Source: Meandrina meandrites
Lineage: Eukaryota > Cnidaria > Anthozoa > Scleractinia > Meandrinidae
Assembly: GCA_963693305.1 (NCBI GenBank)
Contig: OY855905.1
Location: 26,651,937-26,715,936 of the forward strand
Direction of reading: 5' to 3'
Length of the DNA: 64,000 nucleotides
The notes below the pieces were generated by a model. That model saw only the letters and a list, made by a program, of their open reading frames with translations, was not told the origin of the DNA and ran no database searches. The position numbers and the translations under genes are program-made. Positions within the stretch are counted from its first letter, which is position 1. Each line of letters opens with the position of its first letter. Of this stretch, positions 47,493-60,078 are shown piece after piece.

Positions 47493-48922
47493 ATGTTTTC
47501 CCCCTTGCTGTTGCTCATTTGCCTGACAGTCATATCCACTTGTACTGGTGCCCCAAGCGGTAGCGCGGAGTTGGGAAAAGCGGTAGATCTTCGAGGGACC
47601 AACCTACTGGAAGACTTTCAAGAACGCGAGACAACCATCTTTGAGCCTATCGATCAAAACTGCTTCATTGATGAAACGAAAGGTGTCAAATCCTCAAGAT
47701 TTTTCATGCAGTATTATAAAATAGCAACGCCTTTTACTCGTCGTTGGCCACCCAATCAGAATTGGACGCCTCGTTGCAGTCCTCATACACTTTGGGTCTA
47801 ACTCTCAAAGTTGCAACAAAGAGCAAAAGTTCAGAGAAAAATACGGTGAGTGGAATGTCGTTAAACGCACTGGCAATAAACGAAAAGATCCTGGTGAGAA
47901 GAGGCTGTTTAGAAGGTGATGAAACGAAATTAACGGAACAATTTATGGAGGATTTAGAACGCTTGCCCGAGCAAATTGTAGACCCCTCGAAAAAAAATTC
48001 CTGGGAAGCTTATCATAATTTCCTGAGAAAATACGGCTCCCATGTTATAACGTCCGTTTCACTTGGATCAAGCTTCAGACAAATGACATTTGCAGAGAGT
48101 AAAGAATCTTACAGTGAGCGAGAGTTTGAGGTGAAAAGTTGTCTCTCGTTAGCAGGCGAGACACCTGCTGGACAAGGCAGTTTGAAAGCTTGTACAGACA
48201 TAACCAGTAGTGAAAAATCTGAGGCTAGCAAGATGAGCACAAGTGATAAAGTGTTCGTCCTGGGAGGAAATCCGGAAACCCGTAACAAGCTGTTGCAGCA
48301 GGAAACTAGGTCGGTAGAAGTCATTGAGCAGCTCTTGAACGAAGCCAAAGCATCACCCTCATCTATCGAACACACCTTCTTTGCGATCTGGGACATGTTG
48401 CAGACTCGTTACGGGCCAGGGTCACCCAACCACATCAGAGGTTTAAACTTGGAGTTCTATTATCTTGGCTTCTTGAATTATGGCTGCCCCTACATAGAAA
48501 GCGGAAACGTTGCAATGCAGAAATTCGACTACACCAAAAGTTCCACCAAAACCTCCCCAGAATTCGAGTGTTCTCTCGCTAAAGAGGGCTGTCACAGTGA
48601 CAACGATTGCCATTACAAATCCGTTAAGTGTTCCTGCCATGGGGACTCATGTGTTCGCTACAAGACCGTAAGGCAAGACAATGGTGCCAATAAGGAAACT
48701 GCATACGCAAATTACGATTCAAGTTGGTACTGGAATGGTTGCGATTGGCATGTCGCCGGTTCGTGGTGTGATTGCTACAACAAGAATCGTGATTGGCGGA
48801 AAGTTGTATGGTCAAGGCCCAGCAAAGATGCCCCTTCCCAGAAAGCACGTGAGCATGGTGGCCACCGTGATGCAAAAGATCAAGGGCAGAGAAAACCGAA
48901 AGGAAAAGAAGAACACAATTAA
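47493..48922 (+). pseudogene. MACPF/EGF pore-forming protein, DELTA-thalatoxin-like (copy 3), one-base frameshift
   Basis: Signal peptide and N-terminus are in frame from ATG 47493. An AAAA run at 47718-47721, where copies 2 and 4 have five A, shifts the frame after about codon 75, and translation stops at 47799-47801. Past the shift the frame (visible from 47744) is open to the TAA at 48920-48922 and carries RKYGSHVITSVSLGSSF, VFVLGG, the EGF-like cysteines and the Trp-rich C-terminal segment, almost identical to copy 2. A homopolymer indel is a typical sequencing error, so the copy may be intact in reality. It differs most from copy 2 in a short segment before the signature helix (47938-47993). 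Confidence 0.88.
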
Positions 48923-49085
48923 TCTTCCGCGTATTGTGATACATTAAGTATTCACTGAAATGATGCACTAAATAAGTTGAAAAATAGTTAGACTGAAACA
49001 TGGACTTGGCCATTAGATTAGAGTTGTGCAACTGTATAATTTGTACAACCTCGATCGGCTCAGTTTGATTGTATCAAAATGATGG

Positions 49086-49091
49086 AATAAA
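49086..49091 (+). promoter_or_regulatory. Poly(A) signal (AATAAA), MACPF copy 3
   Basis: AATAAA about 165 bases after the stop, in GATGGAATAAAAAGTGCATC. Confidence 0.6.
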
Positions 49092-49661
49092 AAGTGCATC
49101 TTCGCGAATCAGTCTTGTTAATTGTAACGTCTAAAGAAAAATAAAATGATCATATGTAGACAAGTGGGATGGGAAGGCACGGAACCATTAAGGGCAGAGA
49201 ATGAAAAAGAAGAACACAATGAATTCCATGTATCGTGATACACGAATTATTCGCTGAAACGATACACTGAATAGCTTGTCTTAAATGTTGACCTGGCCAT
49301 TAGATCAGTGCTGTGCATGCAACTGTATATTGACTTAGCCAATCCTATTACGTAGCTACTCGGTTTTTGTCGGCTTTTTAGGCTAAATTCAACTAAAAAA
49401 AACATTACCTGGTCAGCGGTAAACTTAATAAAACACTCGATCTTTGTGAGCTCTACACCTGAGCCTGCGATATATTCATGTTTTACTGGTCAGGCTATTC
49501 AGCAAACTCGTTCGGAGGGTTTCTCTCTCCTGTCCCCCAGAGCGAGAGAAGAGAGACCCTGGAATGACAATTGTTGGTTTTCACTGTCACGCTGCAGAAA
49601 AGTAAATCCAAAACTATTAAGTCAAAAAATCAAGAATATTACAGGTTGTAGAAAATTGCTA

Positions 49662-49925
49662 CAATCTTAGACAAAACTGTTGAAACACTTAGCAAATTTC
49701 CACTTATTCAGCCAACAGAGTTCAGTTTTGCAACCCCCTCCCCCCTATTTCAATGTTGTTAATGCTTTATTGTTTTTAAAACAAAGCCTGTCGAATCGCA
49801 AACCTCAAGAAACAACATTGAGTAGGGGGGGAGGGGGATAAGATATTTAACCCCCGCTTTCCAGTCGGGACATTTGTGAAAAATGCGTGAAAATCGTATG
49901 TTTCAACTAGTTTTGTCCAAGATTG
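49662..49925. mobile_element. TA-flanked MITE, 264 bp
   Basis: CAATCTTAGACAAAACTGTT at the left pairs with AACTAGTTTTGTCCAAGATTG at the right (small indel), with TA on both sides (49660-49661, 49926-49927). TA duplication suggests a Tc1/mariner-type element. Non-coding. Confidence 0.7.
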
Positions 49926-50028
49926 TAGATTTTCTAGATTTTCTAGAAGTCTCGGGTTTGAACAGTATTCCGTCCTCGAGTTGTCCGTGAAAATTTTTCA
50001 CACAAATTTGCAGAGCACAGTATGGAAA

Positions 50029-50068
50029 CGCCATGTTGGTGCCCATGCAGATGGGCACCAACATGGCG
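50029..50068. repeat. Perfect 18-bp-arm hairpin
   Basis: CGCCATGTTGGTGCCCAT, a 4-base loop GCAG, then its exact reverse complement. It lies in the block present only in unit II. Confidence 0.8.
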
Positions 50069-50599
50069 GCCGGAAATTAATAAAAACATCTGGAATTCAC
50101 TTCTGCTATAACGAACGGTCATTTCACCTTCATGAACAAGCAAACATTCACATAAACACCTCTCGCAAAACCTCAACTGTTCAGATTGTTTAAAATCACA
50201 GGATGAGGCTTTTTTAAGCATACGTGACAGCATTTTGGCGGCCATTTTGATGTCGTGTGGCGTGAAACTCCAAAATTCAAAATACTCTATCTTAAAGACG
50301 GCGGAACTTATCAGGCTAAAAATCTTCAACAAGATATATGTTAAGCACGTATATGTATAGGAGTAAGCCAGTAAAGGATAAAAACTCAGGGGTTTTTGCG
50401 ATTCTGGATTTTAGAATTTTGATGACTTCACGTGAAAGCCAAGAATAAGAACTTTATAGGGAGGGGCGGCTTAGAATTATAATTTATGAATACTACGGGG
50501 GAGCGGAAAGTGTTGTTCGATTTCGTATTTCACTGGTTGAAGCTCCAAGTATTAAACCTGCCATTAGTTGTTCTTTTTTATAGTGACCTCTCACACGAC

Positions 50600-50840
50600 A
50601 ACGTTCCTTACGGCTAGCCGTTTTTTTGACGGATAGCCTTTCGCAAGCCGTTCAGACGGTATGGGAAGCCGACGAACTATCCATCCAAAAAATTGTCAGC
50701 CGTTCGTACGGCTTGAGCTAGCTATCCATTCAAAAAAATTGTCGGCCGTACAAAAAGAAATCGCTCCAGCTACCCGTTCAGAATAAAAATGTCAGCCATT
50801 CGGGCTAGCGCTATCTGTTCAGCCGCTCGCGTTGAACGAT
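50600..50840. repeat. ~40-bp degenerate tandem repeat (unit II)
   Basis: CTATCCATTCAAAAAAATTG, then TCGGCCGT-type units; the counterpart of 41107-41310. Confidence 0.6.
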
Positions 50841-51707
50841 TTTTAGCCAAACAACACATTCCCACCGTCGAGTTGTGTAGAAAGTAAGCCTGCAGCGATT
50901 AATATTTTACTTTTAATATATACCCCTCTGCTGTTTTAAAGTTGTCCCGCGATGTGTATTTTTCTCTGAAGTAACGGGAATGCACCAAGCAAATTCGATC
51001 ATTAAATACTGTTATTCATGCTTTTGCCAAAAGATATTTCCCTGGCTGGCTGCATTCACTTGCGAGTTCGTTCGTCTTATCAGCGTTCCCGCGCATTGGT
51101 TTGCAAAGAATGAATTACTTCCCATTATGCACAGATTTGCAGTGCTGGCACGGGCCATCATTTTCCAACTTAATATAAATTGCGTGTTTTTGTCCTTCAG
51201 GGACCAAATGTACTCGCTTAGTTATGTTACACGTCTTTTGTTAAAATCCTTAAGCTGCCTGATTACGAAGTCTTGTTTTGAAGGCGTTTCCCTTTACAAT
51301 TTTATAACTAAACATGTGAAACATGTTTAGTTTAACTTTAACTGAGTTTGCCCGCCCTTATTTACTGTTTTTTTTTCATAGAAACGACAAACAAATTCAA
51401 GCACACAATAATTTTTACATAAAATTAATACTAACTCTAAAGGTTAGTGAACTTGTATTTAGCCAAAAGCCCGAACTTTTAACGGGGCGTTTGGATAATC
51501 GGAAATGTTTAGTTACTAGAGTAAAGATTGTTTCCCAAGAACACAACGGAGTAACCCCGAAGGTCCCCGCGCCTCCCGCCCTAAAAGGCGTAAGCAACAC
51601 TTATAGAAAGAATCAGGCTAAGTTGGTATGATTTCCTGTACCCTTCCCGGTTATAAACCCATCATTCAGATGATTTTCTTTATCGATGGATCGACTGATT
51701 GGTTGAT

Positions 51708-51770
51708 TGACTGACTGACTGACTGACTGACTGACTGACTGACTGACTGACTGACTGACTGATTGATTGA
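51708..51770. repeat. (CTGA)n microsatellite
   Basis: About 13 uninterrupted CTGA units flanked by GATT-type units; the minus-strand Ser-Val-Ser-Gln frame is an artefact. Confidence 0.95.
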
Positions 51771-51999
51771 CATAACTGACTGACGGACAAATTAATGGAT
51801 TCTCCCTCCCCTCCACACACACACACATACACACACATCCCAGCAATAAATCCTCCCCTGCCTCCGCTCACCCCAGTAATAAGCCTACTCAAAAACCTTG
51901 ATACGGTTTTAGACATACGGCTTTAAAACTGTTTTCTGGTATAGATGTTTGCAAAATGGGAGTGTTTACATGAATACATCAGTGTACCTGCGCAACTAT

Positions 52000-52585
52000 T
52001 TAACAAATAGATTCCATTTTTCTGTGCGTCTATTCAGATATAGATCACAGATGACGTCAAAATGTGGTAAGAACAAAAAAGTGGCACACGAGCCGCTAGG
52101 CGGCACTGATGTTCTTACCACATTTTGACGTCTTCTGTGATCTATAACTGAACAGATGCACCGCAAAATGTAATCTATTTGCTTTATACAATAGCAAGAC
52201 TTCTGTACACTTCAGCATCGCTAAAGCGCCGCTACCGGCGATCCTAGGTTGTTTTCATTTCGAGTTAGGTTTCCGTAATAACTGACCTTTATTCCCTTTT
52301 TACTCTGTAAGCATTAACTAAGGTAAGCGTTCAACAGCGTTCAACTGCCATTCATTCATGAATTTCCTGTAGCGGTTTCAAACTGCTCGAGCATCGGACA
52401 AAAACTTATAGCTTTCGATAATTTTTCAAATCAGTCACTGTCTACTTCAAGCTTGTTTAGCCCAATTAATGCCTCGAAAGGTGTAGACTATTTGGCAGAT
52501 TTTTCCTCTATGTAGATTTATAATTAAGCTGAACTTTCTCTCGCTGTTTTCGCTGCAAGTTTTGAAAAGCTTTGCCGAGAAGACT
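52000..52585. mobile_element. Repeat element, inverted copy of 36985-37665
   Basis: Palindromic core GATCACAGATGACGTCAAAA, then TGTGGTAAGAAC, against GTTCTTACCACATTTTGACG, then TCTTCTGTGATC. Outside it, CTTCTGTACACTTCAGC, GCCGCTACCGG and TATGTAGATTTATAATTAAG match the reverse complement of the 37-kb copy. Inserted only in unit II. Confidence 0.65.
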
Positions 52586-55500
52586 CTTTTGGACCATGAG
52601 CTCTAATCATGATCACGCGCGCGAGTCACACCACGCAATGACGTCATCTGTGTGTCTGTACTCTAGTATAATAGATGGCAAGCACCAGCCAATCACAATG
52701 CGCGAAGTAACTCGGTTGTTGTATAATGTGCCATAGAATAAATGCTGTTGGGTACTGGTGTACAACGACCCTCCCTGAAAATGCCTTCACACGAATACAA
52801 AACCACATACGAAGAATATTTGAAATAAAGACAATCCTTCAGATCTTGGCTCGGCGGCCCTTTTCTCTAACTACTACGTACGTATATTAACAATAGAACT
52901 CACTGGACCTGTTGGCATTCGTTGGGCATTGACAAAACGAGCACCTGCTAGAGCCGTAACTGAGCTACCGGAAATTTAACTGACCGGGAAAAAAACCGAC
53001 AAGAGGAGTTAACGCGTCCCGCCGCGAATCTCGTAACTATACGCTCTAAATCTAAATAGTCAATCGGTCAGTCAAATGTTCATAATGTTCAGCTCCATAC
53101 AAAAATGAAGACGATTTCTCGACATGAAAGGCTGTCGATTCTCCCTGACGATTCTCCCTGCCAAACAGACCTACAATTTTTTTTACCAAGTCACATGTTC
53201 TTAATTTGGTGTTTGATCTTTTTGAATCTATTTTCTTCAATTTTTACGCCAGTTATCAAGCGGCTTACATATTCATGGATAAACCATATGATAAGGTTCC
53301 TGAAGAGCTGAAACTCGAAGAGTTTTGTTTCTTCACTTTTTAAGCAGTTTAATACGTTCATAAAATTAAAGAATTTCGTAGTCCTTCAACTGAACAAGTT
53401 ATTTTAGCTCCTGAGTTGGTTCGTACTAGCAAATTCTTACAAATAATTCTACTAGGTCGGATCAACGAAAACATCAATGAGTCTAAAAAACTTGCCTGCA
53501 ATGTAAAGAAATATCCTTTATTTGTTGTGTGACCAGGGTGTTTTCATTTACTATTATTTAAGATATTTTTTTAATTTATTCTTGAAATTCTCCTCATATG
53601 ATGTTTTCAAAGATAACGTTACTCGTCCTTTATTCATCTCCAATCCAAAACCAATCCTTTATTGCGACTATAAACGATACAACTCATCTTGGAACAGTCA
53701 GTCGCCTGCGATAGACAATTTATCCATGTGAAAACGGCCTGTCATCTGTCAATGCAACAAGCTATACAACGAAGAAGACGTGAGAAACGTGCCAGTATTG
53801 CAGGACTCTGAAACTTGTTGCATGTTGCATTAATATTTTGTCTCTTAAAATATAATTCGACAAAAACTGTTTTATATTCGTGTCCGATATTGCGTGCTAA
53901 TTAGCAACTGGATCCTCCCCGAAACTGGGGCGTGATTGAGAACTTCCCTTAAGAACTTATACTGGCTGTTTATAAAAAGTACATATTTAATTTACTGACC
54001 TTTTTTGGTAGAAATAGAACTATTTGTTGAACTTTGGCTGGGAAAGCAAACTTTTTCCAAGACAAAATATGATTGCAGTGTATTTATGGTCACACTTTTC
54101 CTGCTGTATGCATGTCAATTATGGAATATGACTCGGCGAGAAAATAAAGCAAGGAGAACAGGCACGTCATTTGTTCAGTTGAAGCACGAGAAATTGTTTG
54201 AACTGTATTGAATTTAATTGGATGGGGTTTTTTTTTTAAGAAAATGAACCTGGCGTTCATGGATCGTCGGAATCAGTAGTATACTACTAAGATGTTTTAA
54301 AGTGGTGAGAAAAACAAGGTTGCTAACTCTTAGAGACCCTTAGTGAGGGCCTCACTATTTGCTTTTTCTTTGAACACGTATGGCGAAATAAAAGAGACTG
54401 GTGTTAAATAGTCAATAACTCCCTTCGCTAATAACTTGCCTGAATTACAGTCGTCTTCCTCTAGGCTACCGACCAGGGGAAGACGTCTGAAAGTCAGAGT
54501 AGCTAATAATACGAAACGAAGAAAACACAAATGTCCGCCTCAAAATAATACAATTTTGAAGTGCCCTTCAGTGTTCAGCAATGTCCTTTATTTGTTATGT
54601 CGCTTACATTCAATCGTTGTATTTTAATCAAAAAATTTCGATCAAGAGAAAATCTTGTTTCAATTAAATGCCTAGATTTACAGAGGAAGCGACTTTGGAA
54701 CTGACATTAAATAAAGCCGGGATTAAATTGGGAACATTGTCTTTACGTTTTGAGTTCAATTGTGCCGCTTTATATTCAAAATTAGTATTAGTAGAATCAC
54801 TCAGAAATATAACTTTTATGACCTCTAATTACCGGCAAACAGTCAATCGAAAATTTTCACTGTAATCAACGATCAGATCTTAGTGATATATAATATAGAT
54901 CATTTGGAATAAAGGGAAACCTTAGTGTCTTTTGTGGGGCATCTCTTACGACTGTAAACAAACAATTCAAAAAATTCTCGGACCTGTTCTCTTCCACAAA
55001 GGCGTTCTACGAAGACGAAGACCTGAGACCTTCAGCTACGACTGAGTTGAAAGCTAAGCCTAGTCAAACTAAAACAACACTAACAGACAGAAAGAACTCT
55101 TATATTTAAGTTCTAAATCTAAATAATAATCAAAATGTTTCAATTCAATAATGTAAAAAATGTTATTACCGACAAATAACTAGGTTATCCTAAAAATTGT
55201 TGACAACGTGTTCAGAATCATTTATACAAAATTTCTCCCCGCCCAACAGACCGTCCAAAAGTTGCACAATTTTGACCCAATAAAGATATTATTGGGGCTC
55301 TACCGCCTCCTCTAAGGTATTAAATTTCATTGTAAATTTGATCGTTTCGTGCTATTATCGAGGCGTTTTCTACTAACCTTTCTCATTCATAAATAAATTA
55401 TATGACGAGGTACGGTTCCTGATTTTTTCTCTTCACCTTCTCAGTACTTCAATGGTTATAGAATGGGCAATCGAAGTGCTGTTAGATTTTCATTGCTGGC

Positions 55501-56519
55501 TTTTACTCAGACGTCAAACATTATGTTTTCATCATATTAAATGAAATTAGTAGAATTTTGAAGTGCGCCTGCCCTCTCCCTTTATTTTCTTGTCCTTTTC
55601 ATTTACGACCATTTAGAAATACATTTATGTAACTAAACATGTGGAACATTGTTCGAACGAAATGATATTTGACTTAACTAAAAGGACCCTTAAAGAGTTT
55701 GCCCGCCCCTATATGCTGTGAGGTGCTTTCATTGAAAACTAATTGATGATGATTTAGTTACAAAATATTATTACTGCCAATTATTTTGACCTAGAAAAAA
55801 TGGTATTGGGTACTGGTGTACAGCGACGCTCTCTGAAAACGTCTTTACGAAAATGAAAAAAAATAAGAGAAGATTATTTGAAATAAAGACAAACCTTGGG
55901 ATCTTGGCTCATCTCTTCTGTAACTACTTTACATAATAACAATAGAATTCATTGGACCTGTTGGCATCCGTAGAGCGTGTAAAAAAGAAACACCTAGACC
56001 CGCAGCTGAGGTTCCTAAAATTTAACTGACCGGAAGGAAAACCCGACAAGGGAAGTTAACGCTGTCCCGCTGCAAACCCCGTAGTTATGCGCTCTAAATC
56101 TAAATAGTCAATCGTAAATGGTCATCATGATCAACGATTGAACATTAGCTACATAGCAAATAAAGGGGTTTTCTAAACATTGCAGGCTACGTTTTCATGA
56201 TCAGACACATTTGAATACGATTCTCTTCGCCCAAAAGATCGTCACAAAGTTGTACATCTTTGACCTAGTCACGACATTCGGCTCTGACTTCTCCTGATTT
56301 TAATTTGGTGTTAAAATGAATTCAAAGAATTTCGTAGTCGTGTTTCTTAACAAACATTTGACTATTATGCAGGCACGCATGTGTGAAAGGCAGGGAAAAT
56401 AGTTGCACCAGTTTTTATTACCTTCGAATAATCGCCATCGCAGACTAAGTTTTCTCCATTATTTAAAAAAATAATAAAATAAAATAGAATAAATTTGAAA
56501 AAAAGATAAGAAAAAGTGT

Positions 56520-56880
56520 TCTCCATTAAACTGTTTAACTTCAAGAACCTTGTGTTAAGGAGCCAATCGGCTTCTTACACAAAGTAACCCACGCACTAAT
56601 GTTTTATGAGCTAAAGCAATTCTGCGTCCTCCTGATTCTAATTTGGTGTTGAAAAATTCAAAGAATTTCGTAGTCGTGTATCCTAACAAACATTTGACTA
56701 CCATGCAAGCACGCATATTTGAAAGGCAGAGAAAATAGTTGGACCAGTAAAAATTACTTACAAATATTCGCCGACTAATTGTTCTCCATCAAACCGTGTC
56801 ATTTTCAAAATCCTTGTGTTAAGGAGCCAATCCGCTTCTTACACAAAATAACCCACGCGCTAATGTTTTATGAGCTTAGA
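56520..56880 (+). repeat. Duplicated promoter-proximal segment, copy 4
   Basis: The CCATTAAACTGTTTAACTTC / CCTTGTGTTAAGGAGCCAAT block occurs at 56520-56616 and 56785-56880, matching the doubled arrangement upstream of copy 3. Confidence 0.7.
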
Positions 56881-56896
56881 ATTCTAAATAAACGGC

Positions 56897-56903
56897 TTAT
56901 ATT
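56897..56903 (+). promoter_or_regulatory. TATA-like box, MACPF copy 4
   Basis: TTATATT within AAACGGCTTATATTCTGTGG, same position relative to exon 1 as in copy 3. Confidence 0.45.
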
Positions 56904-56926
56904 CTGTGGAAGTAAGGCCGCATCAC

Positions 56927-56990
56927 AGTTCATATCACCGCCCTGGCAACACAGAGCAGGAGACATCGGAAGAGTCGAACATCCTATAAG
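56927..56990 (+). other. Putative non-coding exon 1 of MACPF copy 4
   Basis: AGTTCATATCACCGCCCTGG ... CGGAAGAGTCGAACATCCTA then TAAG|GTAAGC, donor at 56991. Nearly identical to the copy-3 exon. With the acceptor at 63017 the intron is 6027 bp, enlarged by the transposon nest at 58793-61843. Confidence 0.65.
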
Positions 56991-58493
56991 GTAAGCAGAA
57001 AGAAAGATTGATTATCTCTTTAAGGTTAACTCGGTATCTACCGGCTATCCTCTATTTCGATATGCTCTTATTTTTCATATTAAAATTACCTTAATTTCTT
57101 TTCTAGATTTCTGACTCATGATTGAGAACACCGAGGCAAAACCCAGTGTTCTTTTTTCAATAAATACCTAGTGCATGACGAATACGATTGTAAAAAAAAG
57201 TTACCTCGACTGTAAAAAAAATTAACCACACAATTATTATATTCGTAATTGAATTAAAACTCTTTATGTAGATTTGTCACCGGAATTTCTTACGTGTGGT
57301 AAATATCGTTACGGCTGGGCTTATTCAATTCTACTCGCTAGCTATTTCAAATCCATGCTGCTTAAGTCTAGCTACCTCGGTTGATAGTGTTAATTGCGCT
57401 ATTTGACTGGAATTTCTAGGCCAGTAATTATGAAACCTTTGAAACGCAAAGACATTTTTCGAATTCGCGCAATGTACCAAAAATAATGAACTGGGAAATG
57501 AAGAAAATAACGAGAAAAACAGAACTAAAAACGTTTGTATCTTGTTTTAAATCATAACAGTTCTGAGCAAGGTCTAACTCCTTTTTGGATTTTTCACTTT
57601 GTGGCTGAGACAGGCAATTTTACTGACAAACCTGATTGATTTCACAGCTGTAAAATTTCTTCCTGAAATGAGAAAGATAACATCGTTCTAAGTTAATATC
57701 CTTTTTTCAACAATATCCATTAGTTCAGAAAAAGAATGTCGACGTTTCGAGGATCGATTTTTTTGCTTTCAACTGCGTGCGAACTTACCTACTAAAATTA
57801 TTTTTCCTGCCATTTACTTTTTTTCATTTACACCCTTGTTCTCCTCTTATAACGTGTCAAAAAGTAAACGAAAAGCCCTTGTAATAGCTGAAAGTCACCA
57901 TTTTGCGCGGCAGAGACGAAGGCAGATTTGTGTTAATTTAGGCTCACATCTACACATAACTCACAATATTTTACTGTGATAAGATCATTTCGATATTCTC
58001 GTACATTTCCTTATATTACGAACATACAAACAGTTACTGCGTCGGTAATTTATTCAAAAAGTGACGTTTTTTAACAAGCCGTGTATTGTTATCACACTAG
58101 GCGCTCGTCAAATTGCTTTTCCAGACGATAATTCTAAAGAATGTATTCCCAAAAAACGTAGAAACATGTATAGCGTTTTTTCTGCACGGTTTCAAGCAAG
58201 GTTTTCAAATACAGTAGTGGGCAATTGACAAGAGCAGATATAGAGAAACGGGAATCTTTTTGTGGGTACTTCACATACTAAAGATTTTTGTAGACAGCGA
58301 GTTTATTTGGAGTTTCCAAACAACGTGCTGTGCTGTAAATGGTAAGCTTATGAAAGCTACACCGCTGGTTTTCGTCGTACCAATTCTTGTTCATTGCCAT
58401 TCATTTGTGTCTTGTGGTATCGGGAACTGTTTTTGTTTGGTTTAAAATTTACATTACGAAGGAAGAAGTTTCTTTAAGGTGTTTTTTGCTACC

Positions 58494-58615
58494 CACGACT
58501 TTTACCAACACCCACGACCCACGTATTCAACCCACGACCCACGAACCACGACAGTTAGTAATACTCTTTCTTACCCACACCCACGACCCACGTCTTCCAC
58601 CCACGACCCACGACA
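58494..58615. repeat. ACCCACG-rich minisatellite
   Basis: Repeats of ACCCACGACCCACG in two blocks about 70 bp apart (58508-58552 and 58576-58612). The block lies in the copy-4 intron. Confidence 0.75.
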
Positions 58616-60078
58616 GTTTTGGTATCGCTTAGTACCCCCACGGTCCGTGCCACACGTGAACACTTCAAATCACGCGCCATATTTTATTCAGTCATGAATA
58701 TTCCGTACAGTTATCGATGTCAGTCGTTGCGCTTCGTGCATACGCTTTAAATAAATGCATAATGATGGCCTAAGGTGTCCCCCGCGACCTTAAAGGAGAA
58801 CGGAAGACAAAAATGCGAATTTTTTAAACTAGTTTAAATGAAAGTATGTGATGTGTGTTAAGCAAATATTAAGGTATTTGGAATTGTACTTACGTTTTAA
58901 CCCGATTATGACAGTAAAAAGGTGCTCGTCAGGGCAATTTGAACGTCCGCCATTTTGTCCGCCATATTGAAGGCTTGGCTGCAAAGCATGACGTCACTGC
59001 GCAATACAATTTTCGAGCTCGGACGACAAAAATAACAGTTCAACGTACACTTCTATGATGTTGTAAAAAACGCCCAGATACATATAAAGAAGCAGAAGCT
59101 TTTATCGATTACCTCTGGCAAATGGAGCGTTGCTCAATGAATTACTGGTGCGAATTAAAAGTGCGAATTCGCCTAAACAAGTCAATGTCATGATTGCTCA
59201 GATAACCTTGAAGAGAATTGCTTAAAAGTGATCGCTGCTTCGAACTTTGGATCCGAAAAAACATACACAAGAGTTAAAGAAAGTTACTGTACCGACCATA
59301 TTTCCACGTTAACAGTAGTGTATGCAGAAGGCTTAGCTTGAAAGCGAATGTCAGAGAAGCGAAAGCGAAGGTAAATAAAAAGTAAAATCGACATATATGT
59401 TTATGACACTGTCTCCAGTGGAAATAATATTCTATTAAAGTTGCTCAGTTTCCATTTGTAGCATGAAACGTTTGCTTGAAATAATTAGCTTGAATAGAAC
59501 ATGGTACAAACCCATCAGCTATTCCTTGTGAATAAGTATTATGTTGGAGGATTTACCGAGTTCAGTAATCTAAAAAATATTATTAGTCTGACAGCCGTGA
59601 AATTAAAGATAGTTCCCGTCATAAACCTTTCTAAGCCGATCATTTGATTGCTAGGGTGCTTAGAGCTCCCAGTACATCTTAGCGAAATTAATATACCGAT
59701 AAACAGGTTATTTCTCAGCCAATTGAGCCACGAACGCTTTCTCTAATGCTCGTGGCAAAAACTCTTGACAACAAAACACATAAAACCACAGTTTCTTCTC
59801 ACCGAAAGTAGGGCTGTTTATTAGCTTTCAAATACAAATATCATCTTCTGAATACAAAATTACTATTCACCTGAAATTTAATTCGTGGATTCCTTGATCT
59901 CCTGGCAGCATAAACATTGTCTTTCTTGTTCGCCTTCCAAGTTAACACAAATATCACACTCGCCCACGACATATTTTCGCCTCCTCGTCTCGCTGATCTC
60001 CACGTTCAACAACGTCTTCTTCGAATCCTAAGCTTTTTCCCATCGGTTCAAATGAATAAGACTGAAACTCAGCCGTAA

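Larger units (their letters stand above)
48923..56990 (+). repeat. Segmental duplication, unit II (copy 3 to copy 4 spacer)
   Basis: Colinear with 39629-46114 (anchors given there). Relative to unit I it carries insertions at about 49575-50445 (two inverted-repeat structures), about 51525-52735 (CTGA microsatellite plus the inverted repeat element at 52000-52585) and about 53805-54008. It lacks the MITE of unit I. No gene recognised within it. Confidence 0.8.

Noticed and set aside
51613..51916. Minus-strand frames rich in Ser-Val-Ser-Gln
   Set aside because: Translation of the CTGA microsatellite.
58387..58697. Plus-strand frames rich in His-Asp-Pro-Arg / Thr-His
   Set aside because: Translation of the ACCCACG minisatellite.
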